A stretch of 64,000 nt of DNA from NCBI RefSeq assembly GCF_002994745.2, contig NC_037090.1:21006001-21070000 (forward strand). Direction: 5' to 3'. Origin of the DNA: Rosa chinensis. Lineage: Eukaryota; Streptophyta; Magnoliopsida; Rosales; Rosaceae. Made by a program: the position numbers and the translations under genes. Position 1 is the first letter of the stretch, and each line of letters starts with the position of its first letter. Positions 45,419-56,693 of this stretch are shown here, piece by piece. Under the pieces are notes generated by a model. The model did not search any database and was not told where the DNA came from. It was given only the letters and a program-made list of their open reading frames with translations.

Positions 45419-46535
45419 GTCAAGTGAGAAGTTCCGCTAGCGGGGTTTCGCTCAGCGGACCTCGATACTCGGGGGATGACAAGCGAGAAGTTCCGCTCGC
45501 GGGGTTTCGCTCAGCGGACTTCGATACTTGGAAGATGACAAGTGAGAAGTTCCGCTAGCGGGGTTTCGCTCAGCGGACTTCGATATTTGGAAGATGACAA
45601 GTGAGAAGTTCCGCTAGCGGGGTTTCGCTCAGCGGACTTCGATACTTGGGAGATGACAAGTGAGAAGTTCCGCTAGCGGGGTTTCGCTCAGCAGACTTCG
45701 ATACTTGGAGGATGATAAGTGAGAAGTTCCGCTAACGGGGTTTCGCTCAGCGGACTTCGATACTTGGAGGATGATAAGTGAGAAGTTCCGCTAGTGGGGT
45801 TTCGCTCAGCGGACTTCGATAATTGGAAGATGACAAGTGAGAAGTTCCGCTAACGGGGTTTCGCTCAGCGGACTTCGATAATTGGAAGATGACAAGTGAG
45901 AAGTTCCGCTAGCAGGGTTTCGCTCAGCGGACTTCGATACTTGGGAGATGACAAGTGAGAAGTTCGCTAGCGGGGTTTCGCTCAACGGACTTCGATACTT
46001 GGAAGATGACAAGTGAGAAGTTCGCTAGCAGGGTTTCGCTCAGCGGACTTCGATACTTGGAAGATGACAAGTGAGAAGTTCCGCTAGCGGGGTTTCGCTC
46101 AGCGGACTTCGATACTTGGAAGATGACAAGTGAGAAGTTCCGCTAGCAGGGTTTCGCTCAGCGGACTTCGATACTTGGGAGATGACAAGTGAGAAGTTCG
46201 CTAGCGGGGTTTCGCTCAGCGGACTTCGATACTTGGGAGATGACAAGTGAGAAGTTCGCTAGCGGGGTTTCGCTCAGCGGACTTCGATACTTGGAAGATG
46301 ATAAGTGAAAAGTTCCGCTAGCAGGGTTTCGCTCAGCGGACTTCGATACTTGGAAGATGACAAGTGAGAAGTTCCGCTAGCGGGGTTTCGCTTAGCGGAC
46401 TTCGATACTTGGAAGATGACAAGTGAGAAGTTTCGCTAGCGGGGTTTCGCTCAGCGGACTTCGATACTTGGAAGATGACAAGTGAGAAGTTCCGCTAGTG
46501 GGGTTTCGCTCAGCGGACCTCGATACTTGGAGCCT
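45419..46535. repeat. tandem array, 19 copies of a 58-60 bp unit
   Basis: Each unit runs AAGTGAGAAGTTCCGCTAGC, GGGGTTTCGCTCAGCGGACT, TCGATACTTGGAAGATGAC. I counted 19 occurrences of the (G/A)AGAAGTT or GAAAAGTT start. Several units lack one C (TTCGCTAG for TTCCGCTAG), and these variants are interspersed, suggesting repeated unequal exchange. Each unit has the near-palindrome CCGCT...AGCGG. It lies between the antisense gene promoter and the 3' LTR. Antisense open frames here are by-products of the repeat. Confidence 0.97.
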
Positions 46536-46794
46536 TCTAACCAAAAGTTGTGGCTTCGGTCGGACGCTTCATCTGATGGTGGTGGACACGTGGCAAGCCC
46601 CCAAAGGGTTAGCGTGTGGAGGCGTGTCTCCTTCGTCGAGCCGTCTCCTCGCCATTAATGTCGAGCAATGATGGATTTCGTAACCGAGGCGACGCCTCGG
46701 TTAATCCGGAGAGTAACTGCAGCTGTTGGACACGCGTACAGCTGGCAGTCGATGTCGTTTTTTAAACGGACGGCGTGGGATTGTTTGACGTTGA

Positions 46795-46803
46795 CATAAA
46801 AGG
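46795..46803 (+). promoter_or_regulatory. TATA-like box of the antisense gene
   Basis: CATAAAAGG about 500 bp upstream of the antisense ATG. The leader that follows has an apparent intron, 46993-47285 (CAAG|GTTGGT ... GTTTTAG|GG), which ends 11 bases before the ATG. This is prediction from motifs only. Confidence 0.45.
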
Positions 46804-47296
46804 GGGGGAAGGTCGCATATTTGGCACTGCTCTAAACTTCGAACTGTGCCCTCGTCATCTTCAAGTGTTCTGTGTTTGAAATCGGAGGAGAAAGGTGAGG
46901 CGATATCGGCGAGTTCTTGCGCGTGGACGAACAGACGATCTCCGGCTGCGAAGGGTAGTGTGGACACTGCTGTCAGAGGCTCCACTGTCAAGGTTGGTAA
47001 TCTGGCCTTTTTCCTGTTTGATTGGGTGTCTGCGTTGTTGGATTTCTGTGTTTTTCCGTGATATGCCCTGTCGACGTACTGTGAGGGTGTGAGTGGGTTT
47101 GGGGAAGGGTGGTTGTGATTGACAATTGGGGTTGTTAAGGCTTTTCTAGATGGTCGAATCTGGGTTTTAGTCTGCGTTCGTTCTTGTTTTGGCATTTTCT
47201 GGGTTGGGTGTTGTTGATGTTCTTGGGCACTAACTGTTATAGGGATAGGTTAGATCCTGTGTGAGCTAACTGATTTGGGTTTTAGGGTTTTTTGGG

Positions 47297-49883
47297 ATGG
47301 CCGACGTCATAGAGATCTCGAGCAGTGAGGATTCCGGATCTGAAGTGTCGTTCAGCGCGGCGGATAGAAATTTTATTGACTCGTTGCGTCCGTCTGCCCG
47401 TGCAGGAATCTCACTGCCAGAACCGCTAGAAGTCGAGCCGCTACAGACCATTCCGTGGGACGTAGATATGGGTCGTGCGTAGCCTCCGGAAAGTTCTAGG
47501 GCGGGGGAAGCTGCCGCTGCGCATACCTTGCATGAGGAGCGGCTAGAAAGTAATAGTGCCGCCAGCGGTTCCGCTGGCGGGGGAGGTAACACGGGGGAGG
47601 ATACCGAGTCTGCGTGGGTATTCGAGGACGGCACTCCTGTTGACGAGGCGGGAGGTAGGATGACAGCGGCTGCCGTCAACAGACTGAAGAGGGTGTTCCG
47701 GTTGCCCGGGGCAGTGAAGCTACGTCCACCATCGGTAGAGGAGAAAGCTTCGATTTTGGCGGTGGGTCATGCCGCGGTGCACGAGGCCTTATTCCGGGAG
47801 GGAGTGACCCTCCCGCTGGTGCCCAACCTTCAGATTCTGCTGTGCGAGTTTCGTATCGCCTTTGGGCAAGTGTGCCCCAACATGTGGCGGTTACTGCTGT
47901 CGCTCAACTCGCTGTGGCGGTTGTCTGGTTGCGAAGGACCGACCGTGGCGGAGGTGCTGCACTTCTATGAACTGGTGTACGTGAAGCGCCAGGGTTGTAG
48001 AGGGCAAGTGAATCTCAGCCGTCGGCAAGGAGCGCCTAAGCTGATCGAAAACCTGAGGGACTCCATGTCGTACTGGCGGGGCTCGTTTTGCGTTGCCACA
48101 GCGGGATGGGAGTACCAGGCGGGGGCTAACGAGGGGGAGCCGTCGTTTAGAATTAAGTCAGAGTTCCAGCCCATCCGAGGTTGTTTGTTGTTTTCGTTGA
48201 ACACGACTGGCGTGGTTTGTGTGTTTTTTTTTTTTTTCTCTACTGATGATGATGACCTGTTTGTGCAGCGGGGTTGCGGTACAACCTTACTCATGAAGAA
48301 GAGTGCCGGGTAGCGTGCATCAGAGGTTGCTGGCGGAACCGCAACCTGCTGGACTTCCGTCTTCTTAGCGGGTGGGAGTTGCTGGTAGCCCAACAGTTGA
48401 CACGCGCTGTTGGTAAGTAATCTTAGCTGTATCGTACCTTTGGTGGGGTTGTCCCATGCTAACTGGCCTGCCACTAACTTTTGCAGAGACTCCACCGGGA
48501 AACAAGGCTAGCCGCGACGCCTTTTCTAAAGCCATGGACCGCGTTGAAATTGATAACTTCCTGGAAGCCATGTATGCTTCCGGGATGGAGGCACAAAAGA
48601 CGGTGGTGGATCCGGAGACACTGGCGCTGAGCCAGTCAGAGGTTCCCGTGGTGCTGCCAATGCCACACCACTCCCATCTTGGTGGTGATAGGCTGCCCTC
48701 CGTCCAGGTGGGGAACGGCGGGGCGAGTGAAGCAGCGCCGAGGAAAGAGAGGGCGCCGGCCCTTCGGCGTGGCGTGGCGAAGAAAGCGGTGCGTCCCACC
48801 GAGGGTGTTACCATAGCGGGGTTGGCACCGCTGGCGGGGGGTTTGAGGCCAACCGTTGCTGGGAGCACGCGGGTGCTCCAGCGAAAACGCCGCCAGCCGG
48901 ACTCTGGTGATGAGGAGGAAGTGGAGGTAACGGGGGCCCGAGAGCAACCCAAGAAGTCGAGGCAGGCTCCGCCCGGGGCTGTTGCGGATGTGGCGGAAGA
49001 GGTGGGTGCAAGCGGCCTGGACTCATTCGCTGCCTACGCCGAGTTCCTTAATGATGGTGAGCGGGACTTCCTGTATCACCTCTGCGAGCGGCTAGGGTTC
49101 GGCGGTCTGGAGGGGATTGTTCGGTCGACCGCTGTCAGCGAGTCGCCCTTCAGCACAGCCTTTGGGCACGTCGCCGTTGGGCTTCACGAGATGTTCCAGG
49201 CGGCGACCAAGCAGCCTCTGGTTGAGCGGGAGCTGAGGGAGGAAGTGGCGGGCCTCTAGAGGGACTTGGGGAAGCCCCAGGAGAAGTTGGCTGACGTTGA
49301 GCAACGTCTGACAAACGCCGACTGCGATGCGGCGGATACCAGGGGCAAGCTGAACGTTGCCATTGAGCGGCACCTGGACCAGAATGAGCGGTACGCCAAG
49401 CTGGAGCAGGATATGTCTCTTGTAAGGGACCGGGTGACCGCGAAGGAGAAGAAAATTGAGATCCTTCAGTGGGAGTCTGCCGCTAAATAAGCTGAGATCA
49501 AGCGGCTGGAGGGTGAGGTCGCTCGCCTGGAGGCTGAGGGAAGCCGTGCTGCGGCTGTCGCTGTTGAATCGTATAAGCAGTCGGCAGAGCACAAGAAGGT
49601 GCTGAACGACGCAGCCAAGGCCGGTGCCCTGGCCAATGTGGAGATGTTGCGGCAGAAGGGCGCCATTGACTGGGCGAAAGCGGCAATGCCAGTCGTGCAG
49701 CCAAGGAAAGAAGCGCCGCCGACAACCAGTACCGCTCCCACTGCCGCAACTGGTCTCGGAGTCCTCTCGGGTAGCTGGGAGAGTGGCGAGCCTCCAGAAG
49801 GTGACTCCCAGCGGACGCCTACGCAGTCCGAGGCGTCCCGCGCTGGGTTCTTGGAGCCCACACCCGGGCGGATGGCACGATAG
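47297..49883 (+). pseudogene. antisense spliced gene of the Tat element (Transposase_28-like), three stops
   Basis: ATG at 47297 (MADVIEISSSEDSGSE). Coding exons 47297-48179, 48269-48412 and 48487-49883 have GT/AG introns and join in frame to exactly 808 codons. In-frame stops lie at 47480-47482 (TAG), 49257-49259 (TAG) and 49488-49490 (TAA). The region at residues about 150-300 (LLCEFRIAFGQVCPNMWRLL, LWRLSGCEGPTVAEVLHFYE, SMSYWRGSFCVAT) matches what I know of the Pfam 'putative gypsy type transposon' family (Transposase_28). The C-terminal third is charged and heptad-like (ERYAKLEQDMSLVRDRV), a probable coiled coil. It runs against gag-pol and ends 540 bp from the end of pol. Role unknown. 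Related antisense frames occur in other Tat elements, so it is probably part of the element's own gene set, not a host gene. Confidence 0.82.
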
Positions 49884-50422
49884 AGACTCTCAGTCCCACG
49901 ACCCGAGGGTCCGACCAGACGAGCCTCTCCCAACCTCCGCAGGCCGCCGGTGGAACTGCTGAAGGTAGCAGGGTCGACCCAACCAACCCTGCTGATCCCG
50001 CCAATCCCGTCAACCCCTAAATAGTAGGAAAGTTTTTTTGTATGGCCGCTGAGGCATAATGATGTAATTCTGTTTTGAGATGAATGAAAGTTGATGGCAC
50101 CCAAATTCCAAGTGTTTCTTTCTGTTTGTGATAATGTGTGTGCCGCTAGAAGTCTTGATACCTGCTTTTGGTCATGAATGAAACATTAAAGGAATTAAAA
50201 TTGGTCCAAGTGCACAATGTAGCCGACGTAGTCCGCTGATTGGCATTGCCAGTTGCCCTTAGTGCTAGACTTGCTAACAATGGTTTGAATAATTCCTCGT
50301 TTCATTGATAGCTGTCTGAACAGCATTTACAAAAGCGGGGACGTACCCGTTGGGTAGCTTCCCTTAGCTAAATATTGAACAAAAATTTAGCTAAGTCAAG
50401 ATGCTTTTGGGTAGCGGTATGA

Positions 50423-51265
50423 CTATTTGTAGTAACACCGAAGGTGTTCGGTATTCCAAGGGTGGGTCGTTGTGACGCCATCCTTGTCCATTAAGTAGAA
50501 GGTGCCCGGGCCAACGGCGTCTACAATTTTGTATGGACCTTCCCAAGTTGGGCGGAGTTTCGTCAGTGGGGGTATAACTTCTTTCATCACCCAGTCCCCT
50601 AGTTGGAGGTTGCGGGCCTTAACCCTGGCGTTGTAGAAACGTGATACTCGCCGCTTATTCTAGAGATTGCGCAAATGGGCTGCGTCTCACTTTTCCTCTA
50701 GTAAATCCTTGTCGAGGTTAACGCCGTCGCAGTTGGTCTCGGGGCAGTAACCTTCGACCCTAGCGGTTGGTTGGATTACCTCGACAGGCAGGACAGCCTC
50801 GGTCCCAAACATCATACAAAAGGGGGTTTCACCTGTGGCGAAGGTTGGGGTTGTTCTGATGGCCCATAGAACCTCTGGGAGCTTCTCTGCCCACAAACCC
50901 TTTGCCTCATCGAGTCGCTTCTGCAATAGTTTCTTGATTATCTTGTTTGCTGCCTCGACCTGGCCGTTGGTTTGGGGATGGGCGACTGATGCAAAACGCA
51001 TCTTGGTGCCCAGATTGGCGGTGAAAGAGATGAGTTCCTTATTGTTGAACTGTGTGCCGTTGTCTGTGATGATTGTGTGCGGGACACCATAGCGGTAGTA
51101 GATGTTCTTCCAGAGGAAGTGGATTACCTTGGCGGTAGTTATCGCCGTCAATGGCTCCGCCTCTATCCATTTGCTGCTGTAGTCAATGGCGACAATGATA
51201 TATTTGAATTGACCTTTGGCAGTTTGGAATTTTCCCATCAAATCCAGGCCCCACGTTGAGTGAAT
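50423..51265 (-). pseudogene. integrase of the Tat element, continuing after an in-frame stop
   Basis: In frame with the upstream polyprotein after TAG at 51268-51266. The D,D,E core is visible: D in VAIDYSSKWIEAEPL, D in ITDNGTQFNN, E in NGQVEAANKII. Two further stops follow: TGA at 50689-50687 (after LLEEK) and TAG at 50662-50660. The C-terminal domain then reads to a TAG at 50425-50423 (LGDWVMKEVIPPL, LRPTWEGPYKIVDAV). It would join the cDNA to host DNA; the stops prevent a full product unless read through. Confidence 0.88.
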
Positions 51266-54200
51266 CTAGGGGCTGACGATAACCAACAGAGGTTCCGCCG
51301 GAGCGTGTGGTAGATCAGCAAATTGTTGGCATTTGTGACAGGATCTTGATATCCGCCGGGCGTCATCACCAAGCGTAGGCCAAAAGTAGCCTTGTCGCAT
51401 TGTGCGATTAGCCAAGGACCTGGCGCCTGAGTGATTTCCGCATTCCCCGACATGTATTGTTGCCAGCACGACCTGTCCCTCTTCTGGGGTTAGACAACGA
51501 AGGTTGGGGTGAGTGAATCCCTGGCGGTAAAGTTTGCCGCTCTGCATGTTGTACCGGGTTACTCTCCGCTGGAGCTGTCGCGCCTTGATTTTGTCTTCCG
51601 GCAATGTCCCGTTGTGTTTATATTGGATAATCTCATCCATCCAACTAGGATTGGCCTCGATGCTAAAGATCTCCGCCAAGGTTTTGGTGATACTTGGCCT
51701 GTCCAGGGACTCCACCCTTGTGTCTGCTGGGCACTGGTGTAGTTGGGCGGTTGCCAGTCTTGCCAGCGAATCAGCCTTGGCGTTCTTTTCCCTGGGGATT
51801 TGTGTGATGGTGTGGAACTTGAATTTCTTGAGCAACGTCTTGGTGTACCCTAGGTATGCCACTAACTGCTGATCCTTGGCCTGAAAGCTGTCGTTGACCT
51901 GGTTAACGACCAGCTGAGAGTCGCTGAAGATGTTGATACTGTCGGCCCCTGAATCAATGGCTATGAGTAGGCCGGCAATGAGTGCCTCATATTCCGCCAT
52001 GTTGTTAGAAGCTTTGAAGTTGAATTTCAACGCGTACTCGATGTTAAGCCCCCGCAGTCCTGTCAAGATGATTCCGGCACCGCTAGCCTTGGCGGAGGCG
52101 GACCCATCCACGTGTAGGTTCCACTTCGACTGTTGAGGTGCCGACTCTACAGCCGTAGCAATTTCTGTTCCGAGCGGTATATCGATCTTGGTTTCGGGCT
52201 GATGCTCGGTGAGCTCAGCGATGAAGTCTGCCACCGCCTGGCCTTTCATGGCGGTTCGTGGTTTGTAATCAATGTCAAACTCGCTGAGCTCAATGGCCCA
52301 CTTGCTGAGGTGGCTCGAATGTTCAGGGTTTTGCATTACTTGTCTCAGCGGTTGATTGGTTAACACATGGATTGTATGGGCTTGGAAGTACTGGCGGAGG
52401 CGTCTGGCGGCAACGATGAGTGCGAGAGCAAGCTTCTCCAATGGAGGATACCGTGTCTCTGCTCCGTTCATGCCCCTACTGGCATAGAAAACTGGGAGCT
52501 CGTCCTGGCCTTCCCGCCGGACGATGGCGCAGCTCATCGCTGACTGAGATACCGCTAGGTAAATGTACAATGTTTCTCCTTGGACAGGAATGGAGAGGAG
52601 CGGAACTGCCGTCAGGTATTCCTTCAGGCCTTGGAACGCCGCCTGGCACTCTGGGTTCCAGTCGATGACCTTCTTGTGGGTTGTTTTGAGGACTTTGAAA
52701 AATGGGGCACACCTGTCGGTCAATCTGGAGATGAATCGAGACAGGGCGGTTAGCTGGCCCTGGAGGCATTGGACGTGCACCTTCCACTCTGGGTCCTTCA
52801 GGTTGAGGATAGCCTGTACCTTGTTAGGGTTGGCCTCGATGCCCCGTTCACTGACAATATATCCCAGAAATTTTCTGGCGGTGACGCCAAAGAAACATTT
52901 CTCCGGGTTGAGGCGCATGCCATAGGCCAAGAGAATGGTTATTATGATTTTCAGATTTGCCACATGTCCGCTGGCCTTTCTACTTTTGACCAACATGTCG
53001 TCTACGTAGACTTCGATTATCTTGCCCAGATGTTCCGCGAACATGGCGTTCATCAGCCGCTGATAAGTTGCCCCAGCGTTCTTCAAACCGAAAGGCATCA
53101 CATTGTAACAATACAGGCCTTTGTCAGTGGTGAAGGTGGTGCATTCCTGGTCGGCGGGATGCATCTTGATCTGGTTATAACCGGAAAAAGCATCCATCAT
53201 GCTGAGAAGCTCGTGTCCAGCGGTTGCGTCGACGAGTTGATCGATGCGAGGTAATGGGAAGCTATCTTTCGGGCATGCCTTGTTAAGGTTTTTGAAGTCG
53301 ACGCACATCCTCCACTTACCGCTAGCCTTTTTGACCATAACTAGGTTGGAAATCCACTGTGGATAGATGACTTGGCGGATGAACCCAATGCCCTGGAGCT
53401 TGGTAACCTCTTCTCTGATAGTGCGGTACTTTTCTTCGTCGAAGGCTCTGCGTTTCTGTTTGATAGGGTAGAAGGATGGCTTGATGCTCAACTTGTGTGA
53501 GATGATTTCAGGGGAGATACCTGGCATGTCTGCATATGACCAGGCAAAGACCGTAGCGTTGTCAAATAGGAACTGGGTGAGCTCCGCCGCCAACTCTGGG
53601 TCCAATTGAGCCCCTATGCGGACCGTCCGCTCAGGGTGCTCGTCCGAGATGCTGACAACCCTCAGTGATGTTTCTGGGTTGACCGGCTCCTTCCTTACGT
53701 ACTTCTTTTCATCCTCCCTGGGGTCCTCAAAGATGTTTGGTGGCGGTGCCCGACTGCCTACCGCTAGGATCTCGTGGCGGCGGGCCGATTGTGCCATTGT
53801 AGTAGAGTAACACTCTCGTGCCAATTGCTGACTTCCCTTGACACATCCTGTGTCGTTGGGTGTGGGGAATTTCATGAGCAACATGTACCCGGCGATGATG
53901 CACTTGAGTTTGTTGAGCGCTGGCCGACCAATGATGGCGTTGTATGAACTCGAACAATCGACAACTATGAACTCCGTATGTATCTCAGCCATACATGGAC
54001 TACTGCCCATAACGAGCCGCATGTAATCAGAACCCATCAGTTGCGTAACGTCGCCAGAGAAGCTGAGCAGTGGTTCATGGTCTTGGAGCAATTTTTTGTT
54101 CCTCTTAAAGTTGTTGTAACAACCGCCGAATATAACGTTGACAGCGGAGCCACTATCAACCAGGACTCTTCCTACTGACATTTTGCCCAGAATAGCGTCA

Positions 54201-55567
54201 ATCAAGAAAGGATCGTCGTGGGGCAGATGTACTCTGCGTTCCTCCTCCTCCGAGAAGGTAATGGGTTCCCAACCAGATCTTGGGATTTTGGCGGATCTTT
54301 CGTAGCGGATGTTGCAGACTTCCTTTGGGTGATTAGCTCGCGCATAGCGCTTTCTAGCTCTGTGAGACATGCTGGTGATTGGAGCACCTCTGTCGATTGT
54401 GTTGATGCGGCCCATGGGCTCAATATCGGCGATCACGGGTGGCGGTTGGCGTACCTTGAACTGCTCGAGCTTGCCGTCCCGGTACAAGGTCTCAATGGCC
54501 GTTTTGAGGGCGTTGCAGCTGTTGGTATTGTGACCGCTGTCCTCGTGGTATTTGCACCACCTGCCGGTGTTCCTTGGTTTTCCTGTCTTTGGGTATTTTC
54601 CCGGGGGCGGCGGTGGGATCTGATCCTTGCATTGATTGTATATTTCTTCATGTGAAGCCGTGAGGACTGTAAATACTGCATACCGTTGGGAAGACTCCGC
54701 ATGTTTGTTGCGGTTGTCCCCATGGGATGGGCGGTTTCCCTTGTAGTGCTGATCCTTTTGTCGCTTGTTTTGGTACTGACCCTGCTGCCATTCCCTCTTC
54801 TTGTCAGCTGGCGGTGTGGAGGTTTTATTAGCCGTCCCCTGCTGACTGGAGGAGGGTTGTGTCGACTTTGTCAATGCCGCTGGTGGCGGTGGGGCCTCCC
54901 CATATGTGATGAATTCTGCTTGGGCATGAATGACCGCCTCACTCATGAGGTGATCGTATACCGCATTTGGATGATTGTAGTTGAGGTGATAGAGAAATGG
55001 CCCTTTGAGGAGTCCCTGCTTAAAAGCCGCCGAAGCCATTGTTTTATCGAGGTCACGGCACTGAGATGCTGCTGCTCGCCATCTTGTGACGAATGCCTTC
55101 AGTGTCTCCTCCGTACCCTGCTTGACGTTGAACAATTGGCTTGTGTTGTGGTGCCCGGCGGACAGTAGGATGAACTGAGAAAGGAAAGCATGCGATAATG
55201 CCTGAAATGAGTCAATGGATCCCGGCGGGCACTCGAAGAACCAATTCATTGCCTCATTGTCCAGCGTTTCACTGAACAAGTGGCACAGGGTGGAGTCATC
55301 GAATCCCTTGTTGTTGGTGACCTTCTTGAAGGTGTCCATATGGACGAAGGGATCAGTCTTACCGCTGTAATGTGACATTTTAGGGGTCTTTGCATACGCC
55401 GGTCTGACGGCTAGCAAAATTGCAGCGGTAAATGGTCCTGGCCTGGCCGCGAAAAGCGGGTTTGAAGCTGGTGTCGGGGTGCCCGACTTCGCCCGGATTA
55501 ACCTTTGTTCCAACTGCTGCATCCTCTCCAATATTTGAGCGGTTGCGTCGCCGGTCCAGGCGACCAC
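51266..55567 (-). pseudogene. Tat gag-pol polyprotein, open 1,433 codons
   Basis: The frame opens without an ATG because it continues gag after a frameshift. Contents in order: gag capsid (residues about 60-230, MNWFFECPPGSIDSF), zinc-knuckle-like CKYHEDSGHNTNSC (about 340), protease (ILVDSGSAVNVIF equivalent, about 470), RT (WRMCVDFKNLNKA; catalytic YVDDMLVKS, about 855), first RNase H, archaeal-type RNase H (WNLHVDGSASAKASG, about 1150), and the integrase HHCC zinc finger (GNHSGARSL ... CHKCQQF, about 1390). It ends at TAG 51268-51266, early in integrase. RT and both RNase H domains look complete. The first RNase H and RT copy the RNA; the second RNase H marks the Tat lineage. Confidence 0.94.
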
Positions 55568-56135
55568 TCCGCTGAGCTGATCCTCGCCCTAAAGCGGGCG
55601 GGTCTCCCTCTGTTCTCGCCCTAGGTCTCGAGCGGTGGGTGCGTAGTGATGACTCCGCCTTTTGTTCCAACATTGGGTGGGGTGCGGGGGGTGGTCCCAT
55701 TGCCGCTAGCTCTGGCGGGTGCAGCGGGACTTGCATATGTACGACCGGTGCTGGCATCAGTGCTCCCATGCCGGGTCGGCTATGCCTGGTGCTTCGTGAC
55801 TGTTCACTTCGTGCCGGGTTGGGGGTTGCTTCTAGCGCTTTCTTTAGCTCGTCGAAGCGGGATACAAGCGTGGCCACCTGTCTCTGGGCTTCGGCCTTTT
55901 CCTTGCATTCTTGTTCACGTTCTCTGTTCGCCTTGTGAAGATCCGCCAGTGCCAGCTCGTACAGGAAGGCGAGGTCTTGGCCTGGCGGGCGGCTGCTACT
56001 TGGGTTTGTTTCACCGCCGGGGTTGACTGGGGTGGTGAAAAACACGCGGTTTACACCTACCGCTGGGTTGGTGGGTTGGGGAATGGCTGATTGATCTGCC
56101 TGCTCTTCAGCGTTTCCCTTGCTATCATTAGTCAT
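55380..56135 (-). pseudogene. Tat gag N-terminus, frameshifted into the polyprotein
   Basis: The ATG at 56135 lies 34 bases after the primer-binding-like site. It opens MTNDSKGNAEEQADQSAIPQ, followed by an EREQECKEKAEAQRQVATLV coiled-coil-like stretch and a proline-rich part. The true frame leaves this ORF near 55575. The truncated copy at 20799 stays in the other frame there, and this copy lacks a net 5 bases, so the break is a deletion, not a programmed shift. Residues beyond about 190 are out-of-frame. Confidence 0.88.
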
Positions 56136-56188
56136 GGTGATTGTGGCGGGATGACCTTTTGTTGAAGGGTTCCCACAGACGGCGCCAA

Positions 56189-56693
56189 TGTTAATGCTTA
56201 AGTCCGGCGGTAGCCGATTCCTTGCTTAACGCGGGTCCGGTGGGCGGACCGCTACTCCTAGCATTAGGTGATTCCTATTACTGCAACACGATAGACAGGG
56301 CGTCAGAGGGAGACCGCGTTGGGCGGTCTTCACTTCTCCAATGCCTAAGTCAGTCACTGTATGCGCAGCATAACAATAAATGAGTAGTAATTGCGTAATT
56401 AATGAGGAGAGAGGAGAGGACCTTTTATAGGCGAGGAAGGGGTTGATCTTCTTCTTGTTTCCGATGTGGGACTGTTGTGCTTCGATTCCCAGCGTCAGGG
56501 GCTTCTGATGCTATCTTGACATGGCGCGTGGCGGCGCGTCAGAGGTGATCTGGGGGCAGTCCGGGGCTTGAGCGGTAGCCCACCTGGCCGTGACTTCGCA
56601 GGTCATCCCCTTGGTGAGATTCGGTACCTCTGACGGTACAATGAGCGTGGCTCATTATAGCTAATTATGCTCGTTCTAGCGTATGTAGGTACA
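56189..56693 (-). repeat. 5' LTR of the Tat element
   Basis: 505 bp, TG...CA. TATA box CCTATAAAAGG on the minus strand (56431-56421). Followed on that strand by the primer-binding-like TTGGCGCCGTCTGTGGG. Confidence 0.96.

Larger units (their letters stand above)
44356..56693 (-). mobile_element. complete Tat-lineage Ty3/gypsy element, 12,338 bp
   Basis: LTRs at 56189-56693 (5') and 44356-44823 (3'), primer-binding-like TTGGCGCCGTCTGTGGGAA (56188-56170), and a purine-rich tract (ACTTGGGGGACT, 44835-44824). The 5-bp target duplication GACCC is perfect at 44351-44355 and 56694-56698. Gag-pol (56135-50423) is followed by a long 3' region holding an antisense spliced gene (47297-49883, + strand) and a 19-copy tandem repeat. 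Dual RNase H, a large 3' region with tandem repeats and an extra antisense ORF are all known for plant Tat elements (Ogre, Retand and Grande relatives). One gag frameshift and three pol stops make it non-autonomous now. By eye the LTRs differ at only about nine positions plus one 37-bp gap, so it is the youngest large insertion here. Confidence 0.97.

Noticed and set aside
45806..46246. Two 68-codon minus-strand frames
   Set aside because: They are translations of the 59-bp tandem repeat, open only because of the unit length and composition.
47965..50104. Long minus-strand frames (176, 195, 166 and 212 codons)
   Set aside because: Antisense shadows of the Transposase_28-like gene, produced by its GC-rich codon use. 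No motif of their own.
55560..55600. Programmed ribosomal frameshift between gag and pol in the Tat element
   Set aside because: The related copy reads through the same place without a shift, and the difference is a net 5-base loss. A mutation explains it better.
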